Shown here: one piece after another, positions 1-7,909 of the stretch | Layout of the letters: each line of letters opens with the position of its first letter | Position numbering within the stretch: position 1 is the stretch's first letter | Assembly: GCA_903933475.1 (NCBI GenBank) | Contig: CAIZKE010000303.1 | Location: 1-29,108, forward strand | Source of the DNA: an uncultured Alphaproteobacteria bacterium | GTDB lineage: Bacteria > Pseudomonadota > Alphaproteobacteria > Caulobacterales > Caulobacteraceae | DNA: 29,108 nucleotides | Direction of reading: 5' to 3' | Notes under the pieces: model-generated | The model's input: only the letters and a program-made list of their open reading frames with translations | Database searches by the model: none | Told to the model about the DNA's origin: nothing | Translations under genes and position numbers: made by a program

Positions 1-239
1 GCCTGGAGGACCTGGTTGGTGGGGACCCGCAGCACAACGCTGAGGCCCTGCGCGCCGTGCTGTCCGGGACGCCGGGACCCTACCGCCACATCGTCCTGCT
101 GAACGCTGCCGCTGCCTTCCTGGTAGCCGACCGGGTCCGGTCCCTGGCCGAAGGCGTCAGCCTCGCCGGCCAGGTGATCGACGACGGCCGGGCCCTTGCG
201 GCCCTGGACGCCCTGGTGCGGATTTCCAACGGCCAATGA
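1..239 (+). CDS. trpD: Anthranilate phosphoribosyltransferase, C-terminal part (5' end outside window)
   Basis: This is the last 78 or so codons of a reading frame that enters from the left edge (first full codon at position 3). TrpD transfers phosphoribose from PRPP to anthranilate in tryptophan synthesis, in the cytosol. The visible part carries the typical C-terminal TrpD block: GGDPQHNAEALRAVL, then YRHIVLLNAAAAFLVA, and an ending in an LVRISN-like helix. Its TGA overlaps the trpC ATG by four bases (ATGA at 236-239), so the two are probably translationally coupled. The identification rests on the C-terminal family motifs and the trpC neighbour; the catalytic N-terminal half cannot be seen. 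Confidence 0.93.
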   Translation, partial: LEDLVGGDPQHNAEALRAVLSGTPGPYRHIVLLNAAAAFLVADRVRSLAEGVSLAGQVIDDGRALAALDALVRISNGQ

Positions 240-1027
240 CCGACATCCTCGCCCAGATCGCCGAGTACAAACGTGCCGACGTTGCCGGACGCAAGGCCCA
301 GCGCCCGCAGTCGGAGGTGGAAACCGCCGCCGCCGCCGCGACGGCACCTCGCGGCTTTGCCGCCGCCCTGACGGCAGCGGCCCGCCCCGGCCGACTGGCC
401 CTGATCGCCGAGATCAAGAAGGCTTCGCCCTCCAAGGGACTGATCCGGGAGGACTTCGATCCTCCCACCCTTGCCCGGGCCTATGCCGCCGGTGGCGCCG
501 CCTGTCTGTCGGTTTTGACGGACGGTCCCAGCTTCCAGGGCGATGACGCGTATCTTGTGGCCGCCCGGGCGGCGACCCCCCTGCCCTGCCTGCGCAAGGA
601 TTTCCTGGTCGACCCCTGGCAGGTCGCCGAATCGAGGGCCCTCGGTGCCGACGCCATCCTCGTGATTCTGGCCATGGTGGATGACGGCCTGGCCGGCGAG
701 CTCATGTCGGAAGCCGCGCGGCTAGGCATGGACGCCCTGGTCGAGGTGCACGACTCGGCTGAGATGCACCGGGCCGGCATCCTGGGTGCCCGGCTCGTCG
801 GGGTGAATAACCGCGACCTCCGCAGCTTCGTGACCGACCTTGCCGTCACGGAGAAGCTTTCCCACCAAGTACCGGAAAATGCTCAGCTTGTCACTGAAAG
901 TGGCATCTCGGTCCGGGCCGACGCTGAACGGCTCGCCCGCTCGGGAGCCGTCGCCATGCTGGTGGGCGAGAGCCTCATGCGACAGGCCGACGTGACCGCT
1001 GCCACCCGGGATCTGCTCGGGGCCTAG
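236..1027 (+). CDS. trpC: Indole-3-glycerol phosphate synthase
   Basis: Stand-alone TrpC of 263 residues, the usual length for a monofunctional enzyme without a fused TrpF. It closes the indole ring of CdRP to give indole-3-glycerol phosphate, in the cytosol. Visible TIM-barrel motifs, in order, are LIAEIKKASPSKG (catalytic lysines and phosphate site), LRKDFLVDPWQV, LVEVHDSAEM, GVNNRDLRSF, VTESGI and GESLMR at the C terminus. The start ATG overlaps the trpD stop (ATGA), which fixes the start. It is the last gene of the trpD-trpC unit here; the next gene, lexA, has its own control region. Nothing in the sequence looks damaged. Confidence 0.97.
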   Translation: MTDILAQIAEYKRADVAGRKAQRPQSEVETAAAAATAPRGFAAALTAAARPGRLALIAEIKKASPSKGLIREDFDPPTLARAYAAGGAACLSVLTDGPSFQGDDAYLVAARAATPLPCLRKDFLVDPWQVAESRALGADAILVILAMVDDGLAGELMSEAARLGMDALVEVHDSAEMHRAGILGARLVGVNNRDLRSFVTDLAVTEKLSHQVPENAQLVTESGISVRADAERLARSGAVAMLVGESLMRQADVTAATRDLLGA

Positions 1028-1049
1028 CCTGTCTGTCTCCAAGGCCCCG
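1018..1049 (+). terminator. Possible weak hairpin terminator after trpC
   Basis: CGGGGCCT (1018-1025) can pair perfectly with AGGCCCCG (1042-1049) around a 16-base loop that includes the trpC stop codon. Only a poor T stretch follows, so this is at best a weak intrinsic terminator. It lies directly before the TTGACA element of the lexA promoter. Seen directly; the function is inference. Confidence 0.3.
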
Positions 1050-1050
1050 C

Positions 1051-1056
1051 TTGACA
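1051..1056 (+). promoter_or_regulatory. Candidate -35 element of the lexA promoter
   Basis: TTGACA matches the housekeeping sigma -35 consensus and lies 68 bases before the lexA ATG. The downstream region where a -10 box would fall (about 1073-1079) is covered by the perfect LexA box, so no clean -10 hexamer can be named. Its position fits repression by occlusion. Confidence 0.5.
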
Positions 1057-1064
1057 AGTTTCGA

Positions 1065-1079
1065 GAACACCTGAAGAAC
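1065..1079 (+). promoter_or_regulatory. LexA operator (SOS box), perfect match
   Basis: GAACACCTGAAGAAC is the reverse complement form of GTTC-N7-GTTC, the established alphaproteobacterial LexA box. It sits in the 96-base gap between trpC and lexA, where a -10 element would be expected 17 bases after TTGACA. This predicts that lexA represses itself. Confidence 0.85.
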
Positions 1080-1089
1080 ATCCGCCGAA

Positions 1090-1104
1090 GTTGTTGCTTT
1101 GTTC
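1090..1104 (+). promoter_or_regulatory. Second LexA operator, one mismatch
   Basis: GTTGTTGCTTTGTTC matches GTTC-N7-GTTC at seven of eight fixed positions. It begins 11 bases after the first box and ends 19 bases before the lexA ATG. Two tandem boxes would allow cooperative or graded autoregulation; this is inferred from spacing only. Confidence 0.6.
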
Positions 1105-1123
1105 CCTGGAGGGGGCTCCGGAC

Positions 1124-1822
1124 ATGCTGACGCGCAAACAGCACGAGCTGCTGATGTTTATCCACGAACGTATCAAGGAGGCGGGTGTCTCCCCGTCCTT
1201 TGACGAGATGAAGGACGCCCTTGATCTGGCGTCCAAGTCGGGGATCCACAGGCTGATCACGGCTTTGGAGGAGCGGGGCTTCCTGCGCCGCCTGCCCCAT
1301 CGGGCCCGGGCCCTGGAGGTCATCAAGCTTCCCCAGCAGGCTACCACCTCTGCGCCGCCCAAGGGCCGCGGGCCGGCCCGGCTTTCCGTGGTAGACCCCG
1401 GGGAGCCGCCAGCCCTTGCGCCCCTGGCCGCCAACGACACCCGGGAGCTCTCGGTCCTTGGCCGTATTGCCGCCGGCACGCCCATCGAGGCTATCCAGCA
1501 GGAACGCGACCGCATGCACGTGCCCGAGTCCATCCTCGGCGCTGGAGAGCACTTCGTGCTGGAGGTCCAGGGCGATTCAATGATCAACGCCGGCATTCTG
1601 GACGGCGACAAGGTCGTCATCCGCCGGACGGACTCCGCCAACTCGGGCGACATCGTGGTGGCCCTGGTCATGGGCGAAGAAGCCACCCTCAAGCGCCTGC
1701 GGCGCAAAGGAGCCTCCATCGCCCTGGAAGCCGCAAACCCCGCCTATGAGACCCGCATCTTCGGGCCCGACCAGGTGGCGGTGCAGGGCAAGCTCGTAGG
1801 CCTTATCCGCGCCTATCACTGA
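1124..1822 (+). CDS. lexA: SOS transcriptional repressor LexA
   Basis: LexA represses DNA-damage genes and cleaves itself when RecA filaments form. The protein is 232 residues. An N-terminal winged-helix domain (about 1-65, LTRKQHELLMFIHERIKEAG then SPSFDEMKDAL and SGIHRLITALEERGFL) is followed by a linker and an S24 autopeptidase domain. The cleavage site is Ala117-Gly118 in RIAAGTP. The catalytic dyad is Ser152 in GDSM and Lys190 in EEATLKRL. I chose the ATG at 1124 because GGAGGGGG lies just upstream (1108-1115) and LTRKQHELL is the normal LexA N terminus; an upstream in-frame TTG would add 11 unlikely residues. Two LexA boxes precede the gene. Its 3' end overlaps the convergent comEC by 7 bases. 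Confidence 0.97.
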   Translation: MLTRKQHELLMFIHERIKEAGVSPSFDEMKDALDLASKSGIHRLITALEERGFLRRLPHRARALEVIKLPQQATTSAPPKGRGPARLSVVDPGEPPALAPLAANDTRELSVLGRIAAGTPIEAIQQERDRMHVPESILGAGEHFVLEVQGDSMINAGILDGDKVVIRRTDSANSGDIVVALVMGEEATLKRLRRKGASIALEAANPAYETRIFGPDQVAVQGKLVGLIRAYH

Positions 1823-3987
1823 GCGGTTGACCAGGGCCGTTGCCCCCTCAGGGGCTGGGCCCACAGCACCCGCCAGCCCCCTGCGGGATCCCGCCAGAGT
1901 TCGGCAGAACCGCCGCGCCTGAAGTCGTCCTCATCGAGCACATAGGGGGCCGCACAGGGACCCTCCGGCCTCGGTGCCCGCAGGATCACCAAATCGACTG
2001 AGGCGCAGGCTGCAGAAAACTCTCTTTCGACCTGCGCCGGACGCCGGGTCCAGATGACCGCGACCGGAAGGTCGCCGCTATCAGACCTGCAGCCGTATGG
2101 ACTGCAGATGAAACCCTCGGGTGCCTCAGGCGTTTCCGCCTCCAGGGCGAGCCCCCGCCGCCGGGACCAGACTTCAGCGCCGAAGCGACGGACCTCCGGC
2201 CGAAGCGCCTGGGCCGACTCTCCCATCCGGATGGCTGCGGCAGAGGCGTCCTGGGCGATCCAGATATCAGGCGGCGGAAGCCGCGGCGCCAGGTGGACAG
2301 CCAGGGCCAGGGGGAGGCCCAGCCAGCGCAGGGGGCCGCTCCAGAGACAGACAAAGAGGATCCCCAGGAAGGCCGCGGGAAGGGTCCAGGGCGGAGCGCT
2401 CGCGACAATGCGCTCGGCACCCGGAAGGCTGGCGAAGGTCGACGCCACGGCGTTCAGGGCGTCGATCCCGAACCCGGCGATGGCGAGTGGGAAGTCCCCC
2501 AGCCCCAGGGGCGTCAACACCACCCCCACGGCGAGGGCCGGCATGAGCAGCAGGGTGGAGACCGGCTCGCTGAGCAGGTTCGCGGGAAGCCCGTAAACGG
2601 CCACGCGATTGAAGTGCTGAAGGGCGAAGGGGGCGGTCGCCAGCCCCGCCACCAGGGAGATCATCACACCGGCCACGAAGGCGGAGCGGGTGCCCTGGAA
2701 CAGGCGGACCAGCCAGGGCGTCGAGATTTCCCGGACCGGCCTCGGCATCGCCTCGGCCAGGGCGACGAGCGCGGTGGTGGCGGCAAAGGACATCTGGAAG
2801 CCCGGCTGGGTGATGGCTTCCGGGCGGATCAGGAGCAGCAGGGTCGCGGCGAGGGCAAGGGTCCGCAGGCTGATGGCCCGGCGGTCCGCCAGGATCGCGG
2901 CGAAGGCGGCGAAGGCCGTCACCGCCGACCTCACCGCCGGGTCCGGGGCGCCAGAGAGGACAAGGTAACCGAGTACGGCCAAGCCCCCGGCTGCAGCTGC
3001 CAGCTTGCGGCCAGACAGCCTGAGGGCCAAGGCAGGGGCAAGGGCGACGGCCAGGCGAACCAGGGCGAAGACGAAGCCTCCGACAATGGCCATGTGCAGC
3101 CCCGAGATGGAGATGATGTGGGCCAACCCCGCTGCCCGCAGGGCTTCGACCTGGGCGGGGGGCACGAAGGCTTCGTGACCCGTGGTCATGGCCGCCGCCA
3201 GCCCCCCGCGGTCGGGTCCCAACTGGTCCACGAGGCGACGGGTTAGCGACCACCGGAAGGCGTTGACCCCGATCTGGAGCCTGAGGCCGGACGGCAGGTC
3301 TGCATCCCGCCGCTGCAGGCGCACAGGTTCACCAAGGGCCAGGCCGACGCCTCCGACGCCCCTGAAGTAGGCGTCCCGAGCGAAGTCATAGGCACCGGGA
3401 GCAGAGGGCGGAGGCGGCGGGTTGAGCAGAGCGCTGACGGAAATGCGATCACCTGGGGCTGGAGGCAGCATCGTCCCCCGAAGGGTCAAACGCACCCGGA
3501 CCGGGGTCGCCTCGGGCGACAGGCCCGAGATCGAGACAGGCGCCAGCAAGATGCGGGGACCGCCCTGCCCCGGGCTGGCGACATCGACCACGACGGCCTC
3601 CACGCGGCGGACGCCCCCTGACACTGGCGCGACCGGCGCCCGTACCACCTCGGTCCGGATGCAGGCCGCTGCGAAGCCTACAAGGCCACAGGCCAGCAGA
3701 AGGAGCGCCCCACCGCCCCGGCGATGTGTCGCCACACCCAGGCCGACCGCAGTGAGGACACTCGCCGCCAGGAGGGCGAGAGCGGCAGAGATCCAGGAAG
3801 GCTCCAAAGGAAGGGCGAAGTTCACGGCCGCACCGAGGCCCAGGGCGACCGGGATCCAGAGGCCAAGGCGGCCGGCCTGCAGACTGGCCTGGGCGCCAAG
3901 CCAGGCCCCGAGCCGCAGGCCCCTAGGACCCCGGGTGGCGTGCATGCTAAGAGGCGGCCCGTCGCCCCGCACAGAGGCTTCAGTCAT
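1816..3987 (-). CDS. comEC: ComEC/Rec2-family DNA-uptake channel protein
   Basis: ComEC is the inner-membrane channel that carries single-stranded DNA into the cytoplasm during natural transformation. The protein has about 723 residues with many hydrophobic segments. An N-terminal soluble/OB-like region (GDRISVSALLNPP) is followed by the family signature GHEAFVPPAQVEALRAAGL then HIISISGLHMAIV, and by a bundle of membrane helices. The C-terminal part lacks the HxHxDH metal ligands of the metallo-beta-lactamase-like domain found in Firmicute ComEC. I prefer the ATG at 3987, which has GGGAG about 11 bases upstream; another in-frame ATG at 4005 would overlap the gltX start. The gene is divergent from gltX and convergent with lexA. 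The partner com genes are not in the window, so competence itself is unproven. Confidence 0.9.
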   Translation of the reverse strand: MTEASVRGDGPPLSMHATRGPRGLRLGAWLGAQASLQAGRLGLWIPVALGLGAAVNFALPLEPSWISAALALLAASVLTAVGLGVATHRRGGGALLLLACGLVGFAAACIRTEVVRAPVAPVSGGVRRVEAVVVDVASPGQGGPRILLAPVSISGLSPEATPVRVRLTLRGTMLPPAPGDRISVSALLNPPPPPSAPGAYDFARDAYFRGVGGVGLALGEPVRLQRRDADLPSGLRLQIGVNAFRWSLTRRLVDQLGPDRGGLAAAMTTGHEAFVPPAQVEALRAAGLAHIISISGLHMAIVGGFVFALVRLAVALAPALALRLSGRKLAAAAGGLAVLGYLVLSGAPDPAVRSAVTAFAAFAAILADRRAISLRTLALAATLLLLIRPEAITQPGFQMSFAATTALVALAEAMPRPVREISTPWLVRLFQGTRSAFVAGVMISLVAGLATAPFALQHFNRVAVYGLPANLLSEPVSTLLLMPALAVGVVLTPLGLGDFPLAIAGFGIDALNAVASTFASLPGAERIVASAPPWTLPAAFLGILFVCLWSGPLRWLGLPLALAVHLAPRLPPPDIWIAQDASAAAIRMGESAQALRPEVRRFGAEVWSRRRGLALEAETPEAPEGFICSPYGCRSDSGDLPVAVIWTRRPAQVEREFSAACASVDLVILRAPRPEGPCAAPYVLDEDDFRRGGSAELWRDPAGGWRVLWAQPLRGQRPWSTAQ

Positions 3988-4003
3988 CGGTTCCGGAACT
4001 CCC

Positions 4004-5425
4004 ATGAGCGAACGTCAGGTCGTCACGCGCATCGCGCCCTCGCCCACCGGGTCCATGCACATCGGGACGGCCCGCACCGCCCTGTTCAACTGGCTCTACG
4101 CCCGACGGACAGGTGGAAAGTACCTGCTGCGGATCGAGGACACCGACCGGGAGCGGTCCACGGATGGGGCGGTGAAGGTGATCCTCGACGGCCTTTCCTG
4201 GCTGGGCCTGGAGCCGGACGAGGCGCCGGTCTTCCAGTTCACCCGGGCCGAGCGTCACCGCGAAGTGGCGCTGGACCTGTTGGCCCGGGGCAGCGCCTAT
4301 CGGGACTACATGTCCCCCGACGAACTGACCGAGGAGCGCGAGCGCGCCCGGGCTGAAGGCCGGGTGGTCCGGTCTCCCTGGCGCGATGCCGAGGGGCCTG
4401 TCGACGCCGGGCAACCGCATGTGATCCGCCTGCGCGCGCCGCAGGTGGGAGCGACGCGGATCGACGACCAGGTCAAGGGCGAGGTGGTCTTCCAGAACGT
4501 TGACCTGGATGATCTGATCCTGCTGCGGACCGACGGGACGCCCACCTACAATCTGGCCGTCGTGGTCGATGACCACGACATGGGCGTGACCCACGTCATC
4601 CGGGGCGACGACCACCTGAACAACGCCGCCCGGCAGACGCATATCTATCAGGCCATGGGATGGGAAACGCCGGTCTGGGCTCATCTGCCCATGATCCACG
4701 GTCCAGACGGCAAGAAATTGTCCAAACGCCACGGCGCCCAGGCGGTCAGCGAATTTGACGACATGGGCTACCTGCCGGAGGCCCTGCGCAACTACCTGGC
4801 CAAGCTGGGCTGGGGGCATGGCGACGACGAGATCTTCTCGGACGCCCAGGCCGCGGCCTGGTTCAATATCCGCGACGTGGTCGGAGCCCCGGCGCGCCTG
4901 GACTGGGACAAGCTCAACCACCTGAACAACCATTACCTGCGGAAGGCCGAACCGGAGCGATTGGCCGGCCTGGTCGAGAAGGTCCTGAAGAGCCGCGACT
5001 GGCCGGTCCATGACGGAGACACCGAGACCCTCCTGCGCACCCTGCCCCTGGTCCGGGAGGGTGCCTCGACGGTACTGGACCTGGCGGACGCGGTGATCTT
5101 TGCCCTGCGGCGACGCCCCCTGGACCTGCCGGAGAAGGCGCGCACCTTGCTGACGGACGAGACCCGGGCCCGGCTCGGACGCCTGTCGATGAGCCTGGCG
5201 GGATCGGAGTGGACTGTCCCCGCCCTGGAGGCGACGATCCGGGGCTTTGCCGAGACCGAAGGCGTAGGGATCGGCAAGTTCGGACCTGCCCTTCGGGCCG
5301 TCCTGTCTGGCGGATCGCCGGCTCCGGACCTGGCGGGCGCCTTGATTTCCATCGGCAAGGCCGAAAGCCTCGCCCGGATTCAGGATGCGCTTCCTAACGA
5401 ACCGTTAGTGGATATAAGGCTTTAA
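4004..5425 (+). CDS. gltX: Glutamyl-tRNA synthetase
   Basis: A class I aminoacyl-tRNA synthetase of 473 residues, the normal GluRS length. It charges tRNA-Glu in the cytosol, and the charged tRNA also feeds tetrapyrrole synthesis. The HIGH-type signature is at 19-22 (SPTGSMHIGT) and the KMSKS-type loop is K238-L-S-K-R242. LLRIEDTDRERS and the VIRGDDHLNNAARQ block are also present. The reading frame stays open for about 580 bases upstream, but homology begins at MSERQVVTRIAPSPTG, so the ATG at 4004 is the start. The promoter must lie inside the divergent comEC coding region, because only 16 bases separate the two start codons. gltA follows 37 bases later. Confidence 0.97.
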   Translation: MSERQVVTRIAPSPTGSMHIGTARTALFNWLYARRTGGKYLLRIEDTDRERSTDGAVKVILDGLSWLGLEPDEAPVFQFTRAERHREVALDLLARGSAYRDYMSPDELTEERERARAEGRVVRSPWRDAEGPVDAGQPHVIRLRAPQVGATRIDDQVKGEVVFQNVDLDDLILLRTDGTPTYNLAVVVDDHDMGVTHVIRGDDHLNNAARQTHIYQAMGWETPVWAHLPMIHGPDGKKLSKRHGAQAVSEFDDMGYLPEALRNYLAKLGWGHGDDEIFSDAQAAAWFNIRDVVGAPARLDWDKLNHLNNHYLRKAEPERLAGLVEKVLKSRDWPVHDGDTETLLRTLPLVREGASTVLDLADAVIFALRRRPLDLPEKARTLLTDETRARLGRLSMSLAGSEWTVPALEATIRGFAETEGVGIGKFGPALRAVLSGGSPAPDLAGALISIGKAESLARIQDALPNEPLVDIRL

Positions 5426-5439
5426 AATCGTGGTTTAAC
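5394..5439 (+). promoter_or_regulatory. AT-rich control region with short palindrome before gltA (candidate)
   Basis: The last codons of gltX contain a perfect palindrome, CTAACG-AAC-CGTTAG (5394-5408). An unusually AT-rich stretch follows for this genome, with TATAAG (5413-5418) and TAAAAT (5423-5428) as possible -10 elements. No convincing -35 element can be matched. It could be an operator/promoter for gltA or just a weak hairpin at the gltX end. Confidence 0.3.
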
Positions 5440-5462
5440 TTCTTCCGGAACGAGGGGATGTG

Positions 5463-6746
5463 ATGGGGGATACGGCAAAAATTAGCGTCGAGGGCAAGAC
5501 CGTCGAGCTCCCGGTATTGCGGGGAACCGACGGCCCGGCCGTGGTGGATATCCGCAAGCTTTATGCGGAAGCAGATGTCTTCACCTACGACCCCGGCTTT
5601 ACATCGACCGCGTCCTGCGAAAGCAAGATCACCTTCATCGACGGCGACAAGGGGATCCTGCTTCACCGCGGCTACCCGATCGACCAGCTGGCCGAGGACT
5701 CGACCTTCCTGGAGGTCTGCTACCTCCTGCTGAATGGTGACCTGCCCAACGCCAAGGAATTCGAGACCTTCCAGAATACGATCACGAACCACACCATGGT
5801 TCATGAGCAGTTTGATCGCTTCTTCCAGGGCTTCCGTCGGGATGCTCACCCGATGGCTATCATGGTCGGTGCCGTTGGTGCCCTGTCGGCCTTCTACTAT
5901 GACAGCGCCAATATCGAAGATCCGCAGCAGCGCATCATCTCCTCGCACCGGCTGATCGCCAAGATGCCGACCATTGCGGCCCGGGCGTTCAAGTACTTCC
6001 GGGGCCAGCCCTTCGTTTATCCGCGCAACGATCTCTCCTACTCGGAGAACTTCCTCCGCATGTGTTTCTCGGTGCCCGCCGAGGACTGGAAGCCGAACCC
6101 GGTCCTGACCAAGGCCATGGATCGCATCTTCATCCTGCACGCGGACCACGAGCAGAACGCCTCGACCTCCACCGTCCGCCTTGCCGGTTCGTCGGGTGCC
6201 AATCCCTTCGCCTGCATCGCGGCCGGCATTGCCTGCCTCTGGGGACCCAGCCACGGCGGGGCCAACGAGGAAGCCCTGAACATGCTGGCGGAGATCGGGA
6301 CGGTCGACCGCATCCCGGAATACGTCCAGGGCGTAAAGGATCGGAAGTACCGGCTGATGGGCTTCGGCCACCGGGTCTACAAGAACTACGACCCCCGCGC
6401 GAAGGTCATGCAGCAGACCTGCCATGAGGTCCTGGCCGAGGTGGGCAACCCGGACGACCCCCTGCTGAAGGTGGCGATGGAGCTCGAGAAGATCGCGCTC
6501 AACGACCCCTACTTCGTGGAGCGCAAGCTCTATCCGAACGTCGACTTCTACTCGGGCATCACCCTGCGGGCCCTCGGCTTCCCGCCGGAAATGTTCACCG
6601 TCCTGTTCGCCCTGGCGCGCACGGTGGGCTGGATCTCCCAATGGAAGGAAATGATCGAGGATCCGTCGCAGAAGATCGGCCGTCCGCGCCAGATCTATAC
6701 CGGCGCCCCGGCCCGGGATTACGTCCCCGTCGACAAGCGCGGCTGA
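5463..6746 (+). CDS. gltA: Type II (bacterial, hexameric-type) citrate synthase
   Basis: GltA condenses acetyl-CoA with oxaloacetate to start the TCA cycle. The protein is 427 residues, close to E. coli GltA. The catalytic residues are visible: His264 in GPSHGGANEEAL, His303 in MGFGHRVYKNYDPRAK and Asp361 in NVDFYSGI. The N-terminal beta-domain block GFTSTASCESKITFIDGDKG and the C-terminal RPRQIYTG are also typical. Start choice: GAGGGG at 5452-5457 fits either the ATG at 5463 or the GTG one codon earlier; ATG is preferred. Its 3' end overlaps the 3' end of the opposing lpxB by 28 bases, leaving no room for a conventional terminator between them. Confidence 0.97.
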   Translation: MGDTAKISVEGKTVELPVLRGTDGPAVVDIRKLYAEADVFTYDPGFTSTASCESKITFIDGDKGILLHRGYPIDQLAEDSTFLEVCYLLLNGDLPNAKEFETFQNTITNHTMVHEQFDRFFQGFRRDAHPMAIMVGAVGALSAFYYDSANIEDPQQRIISSHRLIAKMPTIAARAFKYFRGQPFVYPRNDLSYSENFLRMCFSVPAEDWKPNPVLTKAMDRIFILHADHEQNASTSTVRLAGSSGANPFACIAAGIACLWGPSHGGANEEALNMLAEIGTVDRIPEYVQGVKDRKYRLMGFGHRVYKNYDPRAKVMQQTCHEVLAEVGNPDDPLLKVAMELEKIALNDPYFVERKLYPNVDFYSGITLRALGFPPEMFTVLFALARTVGWISQWKEMIEDPSQKIGRPRQIYTGAPARDYVPVDKRG

Positions 6747-7909
6747 TCCCCTAACAGCACTTCCGAGACGACCTGCGCGGCGGCCTCCGAGGGATCGGGG
6801 CCGCCGCGTCCCATTGTGTCGAGGGCTTCGTCCTGCGCCGACGCCTGGGCGCGTGAGAGCCCGGGGTCCCGCAGACGGCGATCCAGCTCGGCGGCGAGCC
6901 TCGGGCCCGTACAATCGCCCTGGATAAGCTCCGGCGCCACGAAACGCCTGGCAGCGATATTGAACAGGACCACCCAGGGCGTGCGGATGATGAACCGGGC
7001 GAGGAAGTGGGTGACGGCCCCCAGGCGGTAGGCCACCACCATGGGAACGCCGGCCTGAGCAACCTCCAGCGTGACGGTCCCGGAACAGGCCAGGGCCAGG
7101 TCCGCCGCCTTCATGGCCTCGAGCTTCTCGGATTCGCCCTCGATGACATGGACCCGGAAGGGCCAGCCCGCCGTAGCGGCGCGCACCGCGCCTGAGACGG
7201 CTTCGGCGACCGGCAGGACAACCTGCAGGTTGGGATGGTCAGCCTTGAGCCTCCGGATCGCGTCCTCGAAGGGCGGCAGGAGTCTCTCGACCTCCCCAGG
7301 CCGGCTACCTGGCAGGACAAGCAGGACAGGCGCGGTCGGGGCAATGCCATGCCGGGCCCGGAAGGCCGAAGGATCGCAGGTCGAGAAATCCATGTGGAGC
7401 GCAGGATTACCGACGAAGGTCGTGGGCAGACCCCAGGCTTCGAAATAGGGCGGCTCGAAGCTGTTGATCACCAGGAGGTGGTCGACGAGGCCCGCCAGGG
7501 CCTTGGCGCGTCCGGGCCGCGTCGCCCAAACCTGGGGGGCCACGTACTTTACCAACTTGACCTGGGGGGCCTGTCTGCGAATGGCCCGGGCGGCCAACCA
7601 GCTGAAGCCCCAGGAGTCGATCAGGACGACCAGGTCGGCCCGCTCCCGGACTACCGCCTCGGCCACGTCCTGCGCACGGCGGCGCACCCGGGGAAGGGCA
7701 AGGAGACCCTCGAGCAGGCCGAAGACCGAGATCTCCGACATGTCGAACAGGCTGGGGATTCCCGCCTCGGCCATGCGGGGGCCGCCCACGCCCACGAGGC
7801 GGAGGCTGGAGCCCAGCCGAGCCTGAAGCGCAAGGGCCAGGCCCGCGCCCCGGTCATCCCCGGAGGGCTCGCCTGCGACCAGCATGACTGTGGAAGGCGA
7901 AGCGATCAC
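6719..7909 (-). CDS. lpxB: Lipid-A-disaccharide synthase
   Basis: LpxB is a family GT19 glycosyltransferase at the inner face of the inner membrane. It joins UDP-2,3-diacylglucosamine (or the diamino analogue) to lipid X to form the lipid A disaccharide. The protein is 396 residues, the usual size. Visible motifs are VMLVAGEPSGDDRGA at the N terminus, VLIDSWGFSW, VKYVAPQVWATRPGRAK, LVLPGSRPGEVERL and SGTVTLEVAQAGVPMVV, then the amphipathic FNIAARRFVAPELIQ region. The start is a GTG at 7909 overlapping the lpxI stop (GTGA), consistent with coupling; the next in-frame ATG is at 7885. It is the last gene of the envelope operon, and its tail is antisense to the gltA end. Confidence 0.96.
   Translation of the reverse strand: MIASPSTVMLVAGEPSGDDRGAGLALALQARLGSSLRLVGVGGPRMAEAGIPSLFDMSEISVFGLLEGLLALPRVRRRAQDVAEAVVRERADLVVLIDSWGFSWLAARAIRRQAPQVKLVKYVAPQVWATRPGRAKALAGLVDHLLVINSFEPPYFEAWGLPTTFVGNPALHMDFSTCDPSAFRARHGIAPTAPVLLVLPGSRPGEVERLLPPFEDAIRRLKADHPNLQVVLPVAEAVSGAVRAATAGWPFRVHVIEGESEKLEAMKAADLALACSGTVTLEVAQAGVPMVVAYRLGAVTHFLARFIIRTPWVVLFNIAARRFVAPELIQGDCTGPRLAAELDRRLRDPGLSRAQASAQDEALDTMGRGGPDPSEAAAQVVSEVLLGDQPRLSTGT

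Noticed and set aside
3422..4003. Long in-frame N-terminal extension of gltX
   Set aside because: It is the antisense of comEC in a GC-rich genome; GluRS homology starts exactly at the ATG at 4004 and the extension is low-complexity Arg/Pro-rich.
5422..5439. TTAA and TTAAC half-sites resembling a CtrA box before gltA
   Set aside because: The half-sites are 9 bases apart, whereas the CtrA consensus needs 7.
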